A stretch of DNA of 5,562 nucleotides, from contig JASHSO010000494.1 in the NCBI GenBank assembly GCA_030038715.1, positions 1 through 5,562 on the forward strand. The letters run 5' to 3'. Every line of letters starts with the position of its first letter. The stretch's first letter is position 1. Of this stretch, positions 1 through 4,846 are shown one piece after another. The position numbers and the translations under genes were made by a program. Source of the stretch: Streptosporangiaceae bacterium (GTDB taxonomy: Bacteria > Actinomycetota > Actinomycetes > Streptosporangiales > Streptosporangiaceae). The notes below the pieces were generated by a model. The model was not told where the DNA came from. It worked only from the letters and a program-made list of their open reading frames with translations, and ran no database searches.

Positions 1-792
1 CGCATCAGCCGCAGCGGGCGGCGTGTACGGGTACCGTCTGCCGATGATGTACTGCTGGCCCAGAGTCCACACGTTCGTCGTGACCCAGTACAGGACAAGT
101 CCGAATGGCCAGTACAAACCGGTTAGGGCGAACAGCGGCATGATGTAGGCCATGTACTTCTGCGAGTTCGCCATCGGATTGTCTGGCGTTGCGGCCGGCA
201 TCATGCCGCGCTTCATGCTCTGCCGGATCGTCAGGTAGGTCGTCGCCATGCTGATGGCCACCGCGCACAGGATGACGAGCTTGGCGTGCAGCGGGACATG
301 CGTTGTGCCAGTGAACAGCACCTTGTCCGCCACCGAGGCACCGAGAATCTTCGCCTTCTGGGCGCTGACCACCATCGCCTTCGGCAGGCCGTAGCTGGGC
401 GTGCCGCCCTTGTACTCGGCGATCGCCTTGAGCACCTCGAACAGCGAGAAGAACAGCGGCAACTGCAGCACGAACGGCAGGCAGCCCATCAGCGGGTTGA
501 CGCCCGCCTCCTGGTACAGCTTCATGGTCTCTTGGTTGAGCGTCTGCCGGTCGTTCTTGTACTTCTTGCGCAGCGCCGCCATCTGCGGCTGCAGGGCAGA
601 CATCGCCCTGGTGGTGTGCATCTGCTTGACGAACAGCGGCACCATGACCAACCGCATCAAGACGACCAGCGTCATGATGCTCAGCGCCCAGGTCCATCCG
701 CTGGTAGCGCCGAAGGCTGGCTTGTACATCTCATAGATGTGCGTGAAAACCCAGCCGACCGCCGAATACAGCGCGTCCAGTGGATTACCCAC
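1..792 (-). CDS. yidC: YidC/Oxa1 family membrane protein insertase (partial, C-terminus beyond window)
   Basis: YidC inserts and folds proteins in the cytoplasmic membrane, alone or with SecYEG. The visible 264 codons run without a stop to the window edge. Seen: a first membrane segment at about residues 34-55 containing Arg47, the position of the conserved groove arginine of the family; a basic cytoplasmic loop with KQMHTTRAM and LRKKYKND (about 56-95); the signature [20 protein letters not shown] at about 99-118; a third segment near 170-189; and a terminal hairpin, [24 protein letters not shown] split by a Pro-Gly turn, at about 213-250. There is no lipoprotein signal or large periplasmic P1 domain, as expected for Gram-positive YidC. 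The start is GTG at 792, with AAGGGAG seven bases upstream. It overlaps the end of yidD by 8 bp, which suggests translational coupling. Actinobacterial homologues usually carry a longer basic C-terminal tail, which would lie outside this window. The identification is secure. Confidence 0.96.
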   Translation of the reverse strand, partial: MGNPLDALYSAVGWVFTHIYEMYKPAFGATSGWTWALSIMTLVVLMRLVMVPLFVKQMHTTRAMSALQPQMAALRKKYKNDRQTLNQETMKLYQEAGVNPLMGCLPFVLQLPLFFSLFEVLKAIAEYKGGTPSYGLPKAMVVSAQKAKILGASVADKVLFTGTTHVPLHAKLVILCAVAISMATTYLTIRQSMKRGMMPAATPDNPMANSQKYMAYIMPLFALTGLYWPFGLVLYWVTTNVWTLGQQYIIGRRYPYTPPAAADA

Positions 793-1093
793 CTGCTAGC
801 TCCCTTGACTTCTGATCAGCGGCTTCCCGCCGACCAACGCTCCCGGGAACCAGATCGATTCCCCCGGCGTGGAACGGGTGACACCGGCTCAGCCGCCGGA
901 TCGCAAGCCAGGACCCGCGCATAGCGCCGTGCAACTGCACAGCCTGTAGCGCATACGCACTGCATGACGGGTAGAACCTGCAGCGCGGTCCGAGCAGCGG
1001 GCTGACGAACTGCCGGTAGCCGGTCAGCAACCCGACAAGCAGCCAGCCAGCCGGTGACAGGCTGCGGGATTCGCCGGGCTTCCCCTTGCTCAT
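785..1093 (-). CDS. yidD: Membrane protein insertion efficiency factor YidD
   Basis: This is a 102-residue member of the YidD (Haemolytic/DUF37) family, a small membrane-associated protein that assists YidC-dependent insertion. Seen: an amphipathic N-terminal stretch (about residues 15-36, [19 protein letters not shown]), then the family core [11 protein letters not shown] with Cys38 and Cys44, a third cysteine in RCHPFHAGG (Cys71), and the conserved exit GGIDLVP at 77-83. The ATG at 1093 forms an ATGA overlap with the rnpA stop, and the stop codon TAA lies inside the first codons of yidC. The gene is therefore coupled on both sides. An AGGG just before the ATG is a close, modest ribosome binding site. 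The length is normal for actinobacteria. The tail after residue 84 is not conserved family sequence as far as I can judge. Confidence 0.95.
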   Translation of the reverse strand: MSKGKPGESRSLSPAGWLLVGLLTGYRQFVSPLLGPRCRFYPSCSAYALQAVQLHGAMRGSWLAIRRLSRCHPFHAGGIDLVPGSVGRREAADQKSRELAGG

Positions 1094-1452
1094 CGCCCTG
1101 TCACCGAACCCTGCCGCCGAAGCAACGCTCGGATAACCAGGTCGAGGTCGGCGGCGAGATCCGCCTGGCGAGCCGTAGCCGCGCGCGGGCCGGCGCGCAA
1201 CACTAGCAGGCTACCGGATGGCAGCGCCTGCAGGTAACCGCGGCATAGGTGGCGCAGCCGACGCCGAACCTTATTCCGGACAACCGCCGGGCCCACCGCC
1301 CGGCCAACAGCGAAGCCGATCCGGGCCGACTCCTCCCGCCCCGCCCGCACCACCAGCTGTCCCGATATCAGCGGCCGTCCCGCCCTACTGCCATTGCGCA
1401 TGACCGCCACGAAGTCAGACCGGCGCCGCAGCCGCGCAGCCGCGGGAAGCAT
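1090..1452 (-). CDS. rnpA: Ribonuclease P protein component
   Basis: RnpA is the basic protein subunit that binds the catalytic RNase P RNA and helps it cleave the 5' leader from precursor tRNAs. I chose the ATG at 1452, giving 120 residues beginning [14 protein letters not shown]. This matches the family N-terminus (L-x-x-x-x-DF) and usual length of about 110-130. The central RNR motif is clear, [18 protein letters not shown] at about residues 54-71, preceded by [11 protein letters not shown], the counterpart of the usual GFxVSKxVG with Arg in place of Lys. A weak purine-rich site (GGGGTGGG) precedes the ATG. The gene starts 22 bp after the rpmH stop, and its own stop overlaps the yidD start. 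The same frame remains open upstream to an ATG at 1563 inside rpmH. That longer form is less likely because it has no good ribosome binding site and no family similarity in the extra 37 residues. Confidence 0.94.
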   Translation of the reverse strand: MLPAAARLRRRSDFVAVMRNGSRAGRPLISGQLVVRAGREESARIGFAVGRAVGPAVVRNKVRRRLRHLCRGYLQALPSGSLLVLRAGPRAATARQADLAADLDLVIRALLRRQGSVTGR

Positions 1453-1474
1453 CTGCCCACCCCGACACGCGCGG

Positions 1475-1612
1475 TCAGACACTGACGCGCGTGCGGCCCT
1501 TCCGCCGTCTAGCAGCAAGAATGGCCCGGCCGGCCCGGGTGCGCATGCGCAGCCGGAAGCCATGTGTCTTCGCCCGATGGCGATTGTTCGGCTGGAACGT
1601 GCGCTTGCTCAC
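1475..1612 (-). CDS. rpmH: 50S ribosomal protein L34
   Basis: L34 is a very small, highly basic large-subunit protein that packs against 23S rRNA. Translation of the minus strand from GTG at 1612 gives 45 residues. They begin [20 protein letters not shown] and continue with the family core [19 protein letters not shown], ending TRVSV. Length and sequence are those of typical actinobacterial L34. A GGAG lies five bases upstream of the GTG (1618-1621), which supports this start. A TTGACC/TACCGT promoter lies about 90 bp upstream. The gene is first in the minus-strand cluster, diverging from dnaA, an arrangement conserved across bacteria. Confidence 0.97.
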   Translation of the reverse strand: MSKRTFQPNNRHRAKTHGFRLRMRTRAGRAILAARRRKGRTRVSV

Positions 1613-1648
1613 TGGGGCTCCAGGTTCCGGTCGGCAGGAGGAGAAGTC

Positions 1649-1665
1649 CGGCCTGGATCAGGCCG
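1649..1665 (-). repeat. Inverted repeat in the rpmH leader
   Basis: CGGCCTG at 1649-1655 and CAGGCCG at 1659-1665 are perfect reverse complements separated by three bases, giving a 7-bp GC-rich stem. It lies between the predicted rpmH transcription start and the start codon, so it would form in the leader RNA. No U-run follows, so it does not look like a classical intrinsic terminator. A role in mRNA stability or leader control is possible but unproven. Confidence 0.45.
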
Positions 1666-1699
1666 CAACAAAGTGTCGCCGGGCGGACCGGACGCTTAC

Positions 1700-1728
1700 A
1701 CGGTACGCGTGGCACCCGCCCCGGTCAA
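1700..1728 (-). promoter_or_regulatory. Probable sigma70-type promoter of the rpmH-rnpA-yidD-yidC cluster
   Basis: On the minus strand, TTGACC (1728 to 1723) and TACCGT (1705 to 1700) are separated by exactly 17 bp. This is a good match to the actinobacterial housekeeping consensus TTGACn-17-TAnnnT. Transcription would begin near 1693 and leave a leader of about 80 nt before the rpmH GTG. No other equally good promoter is visible before rpmH. The start site is inferred, not measured. Confidence 0.65.
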
Positions 1729-1761
1729 ACCGCCGACGCACCGCGAACGGCGGCCCTAGGC

Positions 1762-1770
1762 TGTGGATAG
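1762..1770 (-). promoter_or_regulatory. DnaA-box-like site upstream of dnaA
   Basis: TGTGGATAG reads CTATCCACA on the minus strand, one mismatch from the consensus TTATCCACA. It lies about 150 bp before the dnaA start and about 35 bp behind the -35 element of the rpmH promoter. It could allow DnaA to act on one or both divergent genes. Confidence 0.45.
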
Positions 1771-1780
1771 CGGACCACGC

Positions 1781-1804
1781 CGGCTGCGCCCGCACTGGCA
1801 GCCG
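1781..1804. repeat. Inverted repeat in the dnaA upstream region
   Basis: CGGCTGC at 1781-1787 and GCAGCCG at 1798-1804 are perfect reverse complements with a 10-base loop. The element sits between the rpmH promoter and dnaA and has no T-run. It could be an operator or a transcript hairpin, but in GC-rich DNA a 7-bp pair can also occur by chance. Confidence 0.3.
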
Positions 1805-1868
1805 CACCCCCTGCCGGTTGAGCGGCTGGGACGCTGCTCAAGCGTACTGATCTACAACGTGCACACGC

Positions 1869-1877
1869 TGTGGAAAA
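1869..1877 (-). promoter_or_regulatory. DnaA-box-like site next to the dnaA start region
   Basis: TGTGGAAAA reads TTTTCCACA on the minus strand, one mismatch from TTATCCACA and compatible with the relaxed TTWTNCACA consensus. It is followed at 1881 (TGTTGATCA, 7/9) and 1892 (TGTGGGGGA, 6/9) by weaker relatives in the same orientation at 11-12 bp spacing. Autoregulation of dnaA by its product is well known in other bacteria. The sites here are sequence matches only. Confidence 0.5.
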
Positions 1878-1903
1878 ACCTGTTGATCACATGTGGGGGA
1901 CTT

Positions 1904-1910
1904 GGGGTGA
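1904..1910 (+). promoter_or_regulatory. Ribosome binding site that selects the dnaA start
   Basis: GGGGTGA ends seven bases before the ATG at 1918. The two alternative in-frame starts, GTG at 1870 and ATG at 1891, have no purine-rich sequence at a suitable distance. This favours 1918. Confidence 0.6.
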
Positions 1911-1917
1911 CCCGCCG

Positions 1918-3390
1918 ATGAGCGAAGACGACCTTGCTGATGTGTGGGCCCGCTCGCTGGCCGACCTGGCCGAGATGCAGATCGAGCCGCATCAGCGCGC
2001 CTGGCTGCAGCTCACCAGGCCGCTCGGACTAGTCGAGAACACCGCGCTCATCGCGGCACCGAACGACTTCGTCAAGGAACAGCTGGAGACCCGGCTGCGC
2101 GTTCTGATCACCAACGCGCTATCCAGGGAACTCGCCCGTACCATCCAGCTCGCGGTCACTATCGACCCGGCGGCTACCGTCGAAGCGGCGCCGGACACCA
2201 ACCATGCGCAGAGCACCGGTCCGCTTGAAACAGCAAGCGCAGCCACGGCCGATCCGCTGCCGGAGGGCACCGGCGCCGGACCCAGCACGTTCCCAGAAAG
2301 CATTCCGGCCGGGCCACGGGCCAACGGCTCGGCCAGCGGTAATAGGCCAGGCCAGGCCAGGCTGAATCCCAAGTACACGTTCGAGACCTTCGTCATCGGA
2401 TCCAGCAACCGTTTCGCACACGCGGCCGCGGTGGCCGTGGCCGAGGCGCCGGCCAAGGCTTACAACCCGCTGTTCGTCTATGGTGACTCCGGGCTCGGCA
2501 AGACCCACCTGCTGCATGCGATCGGCCACTACGCGCAGAACCTGTATTCCGGCCTCAAGGTCAGGTACGTGAGCTCGGAAGAGTTCACCAACGACTTCAT
2601 CAACATGATCAGGGACGGTAAGCAGGACGGCTTCCGCCGCCGCTACCGCGACGTTGACGTGCTGCTCGTGGACGACATCCAGTTCCTGGAAAACAAGGAA
2701 GGCACCCAGGAGGAGTTCTTCCATACCTTCAACACGCTGCACAACGCCAGCAAGCAGATCGTCATCTCCAGCGACCGCGCGCCCAAGCGGCTGGTCACGC
2801 TCGAGGACAGGCTACGCAGCAGGTTCGAGTGGGGCCTGCAGACCGACGTGCAGCCGCCAGAGCTGGAGACCCGCATCGCGATCCTGCGCAAGAAGGCAGT
2901 ACAGGACCGGCTGAACGCGCCGCCGGAAGCGCTGGAATACATCGCCAGCAGGATCACCACGAACATCCGCGAGCTTGAGGGTGCGCTGATCCGGGTGACC
3001 GCGTTCGCCAGCCTCAACCGCCAGCAGGTCGACCTGCAGCTCGCCGAGTTCGTGCTGAAGGACCTGATCCCGGAGACGCACGGCCCGCAAATCACCGCGG
3101 CCACGATCATGGGCCAGACCGCTTCGTACTTCGGGCTCTCCATCGACGACCTGTGCGGCACGTCCCGCTCCCGGGTGCTGGTCACCGCCCGGCAGATCGC
3201 CATGTACCTGTGCCGGGAACTCACCGATATGTCCTTGCCGAAGATCGGCCAGCAGTTCGGCGGCCGCGACCACACCACGGTCATGCACGCGGAGCGGAAG
3301 ATTCGTTCCCTTATGGCCGAGCGACGCTCGATTTACAACCAGGTCACCGAACTTACCAACCGGATCAAGCAGCAAGCGATGTCCGGGTGA
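1918..3390 (+). CDS. dnaA: Chromosomal replication initiator protein DnaA
   Basis: DnaA is the AAA+ ATPase that binds DnaA boxes, melts oriC and recruits the replicative helicase. From ATG 1918 it has 490 residues. Domain I is about 1-85 (VWARSLADL, then [20 protein letters not shown]). Domain II is a low-complexity Ala/Pro/Gly/Thr linker, about 86-148. Domain III begins at [12 protein letters not shown] (about 150) and shows Walker A GDSGLGKT (189-196), Walker B LLVDDIQF (249-256), sensor 1 ISSDRAP (283-289), the arginine-finger region [13 protein letters not shown] (295-307) and sensor 2 NIRELEGAL (349-357). Domain IV holds the DNA-binding signature CRELTDMSL and [16 protein letters not shown] (432-458). 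All key residues are intact. The start was chosen from the ribosome binding site and from alignment of the N-terminus with mycobacterial-type DnaA. An N-terminal extension of 16 residues from GTG 1870 is possible but would make the DnaA-box cluster coding. The gene faces the presumed oriC directly downstream. Confidence 0.98.
   Translation: MSEDDLADVWARSLADLAEMQIEPHQRAWLQLTRPLGLVENTALIAAPNDFVKEQLETRLRVLITNALSRELARTIQLAVTIDPAATVEAAPDTNHAQSTGPLETASAATADPLPEGTGAGPSTFPESIPAGPRANGSASGNRPGQARLNPKYTFETFVIGSSNRFAHAAAVAVAEAPAKAYNPLFVYGDSGLGKTHLLHAIGHYAQNLYSGLKVRYVSSEEFTNDFINMIRDGKQDGFRRRYRDVDVLLVDDIQFLENKEGTQEEFFHTFNTLHNASKQIVISSDRAPKRLVTLEDRLRSRFEWGLQTDVQPPELETRIAILRKKAVQDRLNAPPEALEYIASRITTNIRELEGALIRVTAFASLNRQQVDLQLAEFVLKDLIPETHGPQITAATIMGQTASYFGLSIDDLCGTSRSRVLVTARQIAMYLCRELTDMSLPKIGQQFGGRDHTTVMHAERKIRSLMAERRSIYNQVTELTNRIKQQAMSG
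2345..2359 (+). repeat. Short GGCCA tandem repeat in the dnaA linker
   Basis: Three exact copies of GGCCA stand head to tail, followed by a partial fourth (GGC). They encode the end of the variable domain II linker, just before the AAA+ domain. The 5-bp unit is not a multiple of three, so any change in copy number would shift the dnaA frame. Confidence 0.6.
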
Positions 3391-3391
3391 T

Positions 3392-3418
3392 ACGGGCATG
3401 GACGCAAAATTCGCCCGT
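3392..3418. repeat. Inverted repeat just after the dnaA stop
   Basis: ACGGGC at 3392-3397 pairs with GCCCGT at 3413-3418 across a 15-base loop that includes an AAAATT tract. It begins two bases after the dnaA stop codon, so it could be a weak transcription terminator or mRNA-end structure. There is no T-run and the loop is long, so terminator function is doubtful. Confidence 0.3.
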
Positions 3419-3440
3419 CAGGCAATCTACGCACACAGGC

Positions 3441-3449
3441 TGTGGATAA
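3441..3449 (-). promoter_or_regulatory. Perfect DnaA box
   Basis: TGTGGATAA is the exact reverse complement of the consensus TTATCCACA. It is the only perfect box in the dnaA-dnaN gap. A second TGTGGA core with 7/9 identity follows at 3453-3461, about one helical turn further, in the same orientation. Confidence 0.8.
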
Positions 3450-3568
3450 AGCTGTGGAAGCCCTGCGAATACACGGAGGATAACTGCAAGCATCTGGAGA
3501 GTAACGGGGTAGTAACCGGCTGGCAGCTAACCGCTACACACAGCCGCACTGGGCCGGTCCCCATGTCT

Positions 3569-3585
3569 CGCACACCGCCTGTGCG
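3569..3585. repeat. CGCACA/TGTGCG palindrome inside oriC region
   Basis: CGCACA at 3569-3574 and TGTGCG at 3580-3585 are perfect inverted repeats with a 5-base spacer. The half-sites resemble a binding site for a dimeric protein or could form a short hairpin. No known origin-binding protein is assigned to it here. Confidence 0.4.
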
Positions 3586-3619
3586 CGGCAAAGCACCGGT
3601 CGGCCTGCTGCGATGCCCG

Positions 3620-3628
3620 TTATCCACG
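3620..3628 (+). promoter_or_regulatory. DnaA box on the dnaN side of oriC
   Basis: TTATCCACG differs from the consensus only at the last base. It is oriented opposite to the box at 3441. A weaker TTTCCAC core follows at 3630-3636, with its CCAC 9 bp further on. The site borders the A+T-richer stretch leading to dnaN. Confidence 0.65.
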
Positions 3629-3693
3629 ATTTCCACCGCACCTATGACGACTACCAACTTTAGCTATGCCAGCCCAGAACAAACGAAGAAGGC

Positions 3694-3700
3694 GAGGGGG
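3694..3700 (+). promoter_or_regulatory. Ribosome binding site that selects the dnaN start
   Basis: GAGGGGG lies four bases before the GTG at 3705. The upstream in-frame ATG at 3666 has no such site and would add a basic stretch (NKRRRRGG) not found at the start of sliding clamps. Confidence 0.65.
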
Positions 3701-3704
3701 ACAG

Positions 3705-4835
3705 GTGAAAATCGTCGTCGACCGTGACGTGCTTGCCGAGGCCGTGGCATGGACGGCACGCGCCCTGCCCACACGGCCCGCGATTCCGGTACTGGCGGGC
3801 ATCCGTATCCAGGCCGGCCAGGACCTGGTTCTCTCCAGCTTCGACTATGACGTGTCAGCGCAGGCCAGTGTGTCGGTCAGCACCGAGCAGGAAGGCAGCG
3901 CCCTGGTGTCTGGGCGGCTGCTCGCCGAGATCAGCCGCAGCCTGCCTGCCAAGCCGGTGCACCTCACGGCCGAGGACGGCCGTGCCATCCTGACCTGCGG
4001 CAGCGCCACGTTCACCCTGCTCACCATGCCGGAGGACGACTACCCGGCGCTGCCGGAAATGCCGTCGGCTGCCGGGTCCGTCGGCAGCGACGCGTTCGCG
4101 ACGGCAGTCAGTCAGTCGGCGACCGCGGCGGGGCGCGACGACACCTTGCCAGCATTGACCGGCGTGCGAATCGAGATCGAAGGCGACCTGCTCACGATGG
4201 TGTCCACCGACAGGTACCGGCTAGCCGTGCGGGAACTGCGCTGGACCCCGGCCAGGCCTGACCTGTCCGCGGCGGTGCTGGTACCGGCGAAGGCACTGGC
4301 CGACACCGCGCGGGCCCTCACCAGCGGCGCACAGGTGTCGATCGCCCTGGCCCTGCCGGGTGAGGACGGGCACACCGGGGACGGGATGATCGGGTTCGAA
4401 GGTGCCGGCCGACGGACGACTACCCGCTTGCTCGGCGGGGACTTCCCTCGTTACCACGGACTGCTGCCGCAGACCGTGAATGCGACCGCCGAACTGCCCG
4501 TGGCCATGCTCGCCGAGTCGGTGCGCCGCGTAGCACTGGTGGCGGAGCGCAACACTGCCGTGCGCCTGGCCTTCAGCCCCGGTCAGCTCGTGCTGGAGGC
4601 GGGCACCGGCGACGACGCGCAGGCCGAGGAGACCATCGAGGCCGAGTTTTCCGGCGACGACCTGTCGATCGCCTTCAACCCGCAGTATCTACTGGACGGC
4701 CTTACCGCGATCGACTCCGACACGGTCCGGATCTCCTTTACCGAGTCGGGTAAGCCTGCGCTGCTGACCGGCAAGCCGGGTCCGGACGGCAGCCCGGAGT
4801 TCCGTTACCTGCTGATGCCGATCCGGCTGGGCTAG
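3705..4835 (+). CDS. dnaN: DNA polymerase III beta subunit (sliding clamp)
   Basis: DnaN forms a ring-shaped dimer around DNA and tethers the replicative polymerase and many repair proteins. From GTG 3705 it has 376 residues, the normal length. The start MKIVVDRDVLAEAVAW and the following RPAIPVLAGI match actinobacterial clamps. Three repeated clamp domains are expected at about 1-120, 125-245 and 250-376. Landmarks are MPEDDYPALP (108-117) at the end of the first domain, LPALTGVRIEIEGD through VSTDRYRLAVREL (148-178) in the second, and the C-terminal LLMPIRLG (369-376), equivalent to the usual MPMRL end. The preceding GAGGGGG supports the start. The gene lies downstream of the presumed oriC and is followed by recF after 11 bp, suggesting one transcript. 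Confidence 0.97.
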   Translation: MKIVVDRDVLAEAVAWTARALPTRPAIPVLAGIRIQAGQDLVLSSFDYDVSAQASVSVSTEQEGSALVSGRLLAEISRSLPAKPVHLTAEDGRAILTCGSATFTLLTMPEDDYPALPEMPSAAGSVGSDAFATAVSQSATAAGRDDTLPALTGVRIEIEGDLLTMVSTDRYRLAVRELRWTPARPDLSAAVLVPAKALADTARALTSGAQVSIALALPGEDGHTGDGMIGFEGAGRRTTTRLLGGDFPRYHGLLPQTVNATAELPVAMLAESVRRVALVAERNTAVRLAFSPGQLVLEAGTGDDAQAEETIEAEFSGDDLSIAFNPQYLLDGLTAIDSDTVRISFTESGKPALLTGKPGPDGSPEFRYLLMPIRLG

Positions 4836-4846
4836 TCTCAGCAGGC

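Larger units (their letters stand above)
1613..1917. promoter_or_regulatory. Divergent control region between rpmH and dnaA
   Basis: This 305-bp gene-free stretch separates the two divergent blocks. It contains the rpmH promoter and leader, a 7-bp inverted repeat at 1781-1804, an 8/9 DnaA box at 1762-1770, a second 8/9 box at 1869-1877, and weaker related sequences up to 1900. I could not identify a convincing dnaA promoter by eye. TTGAGC at 1818-1823 has no acceptable -10 element at 16-19 bp. The dnaA transcript must nevertheless start in or near this region. Confidence 0.6.
3391..3704. other. oriC: Putative replication origin (oriC) between dnaA and dnaN
   Basis: This 314-bp stretch has no gene. 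In actinobacteria the origin normally lies between dnaA and dnaN, and this region carries a perfect DnaA box (3441-3449), an 8/9 box in the opposite orientation (3620-3628) and weaker sites at 3453-3461 and 3475-3483. The stretch 3641-3690, between the right-hand box and dnaN, is roughly half A+T. That is clearly richer in A+T than the flanking genes and makes it a candidate unwinding region. Other visible elements are TAAC repeats at 3481-3531, an inverted repeat at 3392-3418 and a CGCACA/TGTGCG palindrome at 3569-3585. Box density is low compared with Streptomyces origins, which carry many boxes. The location is strong evidence; origin function is inferred. Confidence 0.75.

Noticed and set aside
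5..697. Long minus-strand open frame in another phase over yidC
   Set aside because: The reading phase giving YidC membrane segments and family motifs is a different one. This is a GC-rich shadow frame.
1818..1846. TTGAGC as the -35 element of a dnaA promoter
   Set aside because: No acceptable -10 hexamer lies at 16-19 bp. TACTGA at 1845 is 21 bp away and lacks the final T.
2119..3399. Several long open frames antisense to dnaA
   Set aside because: Their products show no recognisable domain, and they mirror the codon bias of the intact dnaA frame on the other strand.
3666..3704. Upstream ATG as the dnaN start
   Set aside because: It lacks a ribosome binding site and would add a basic segment foreign to clamp N-termini. 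GTG 3705 has GAGGGGG before it.
3398..3727. Plus-strand open frame of 109 codons across the dnaA-dnaN gap
   Set aside because: No ribosome binding site or recognisable protein; it spans DnaA boxes and runs into dnaN. More likely non-coding origin DNA.
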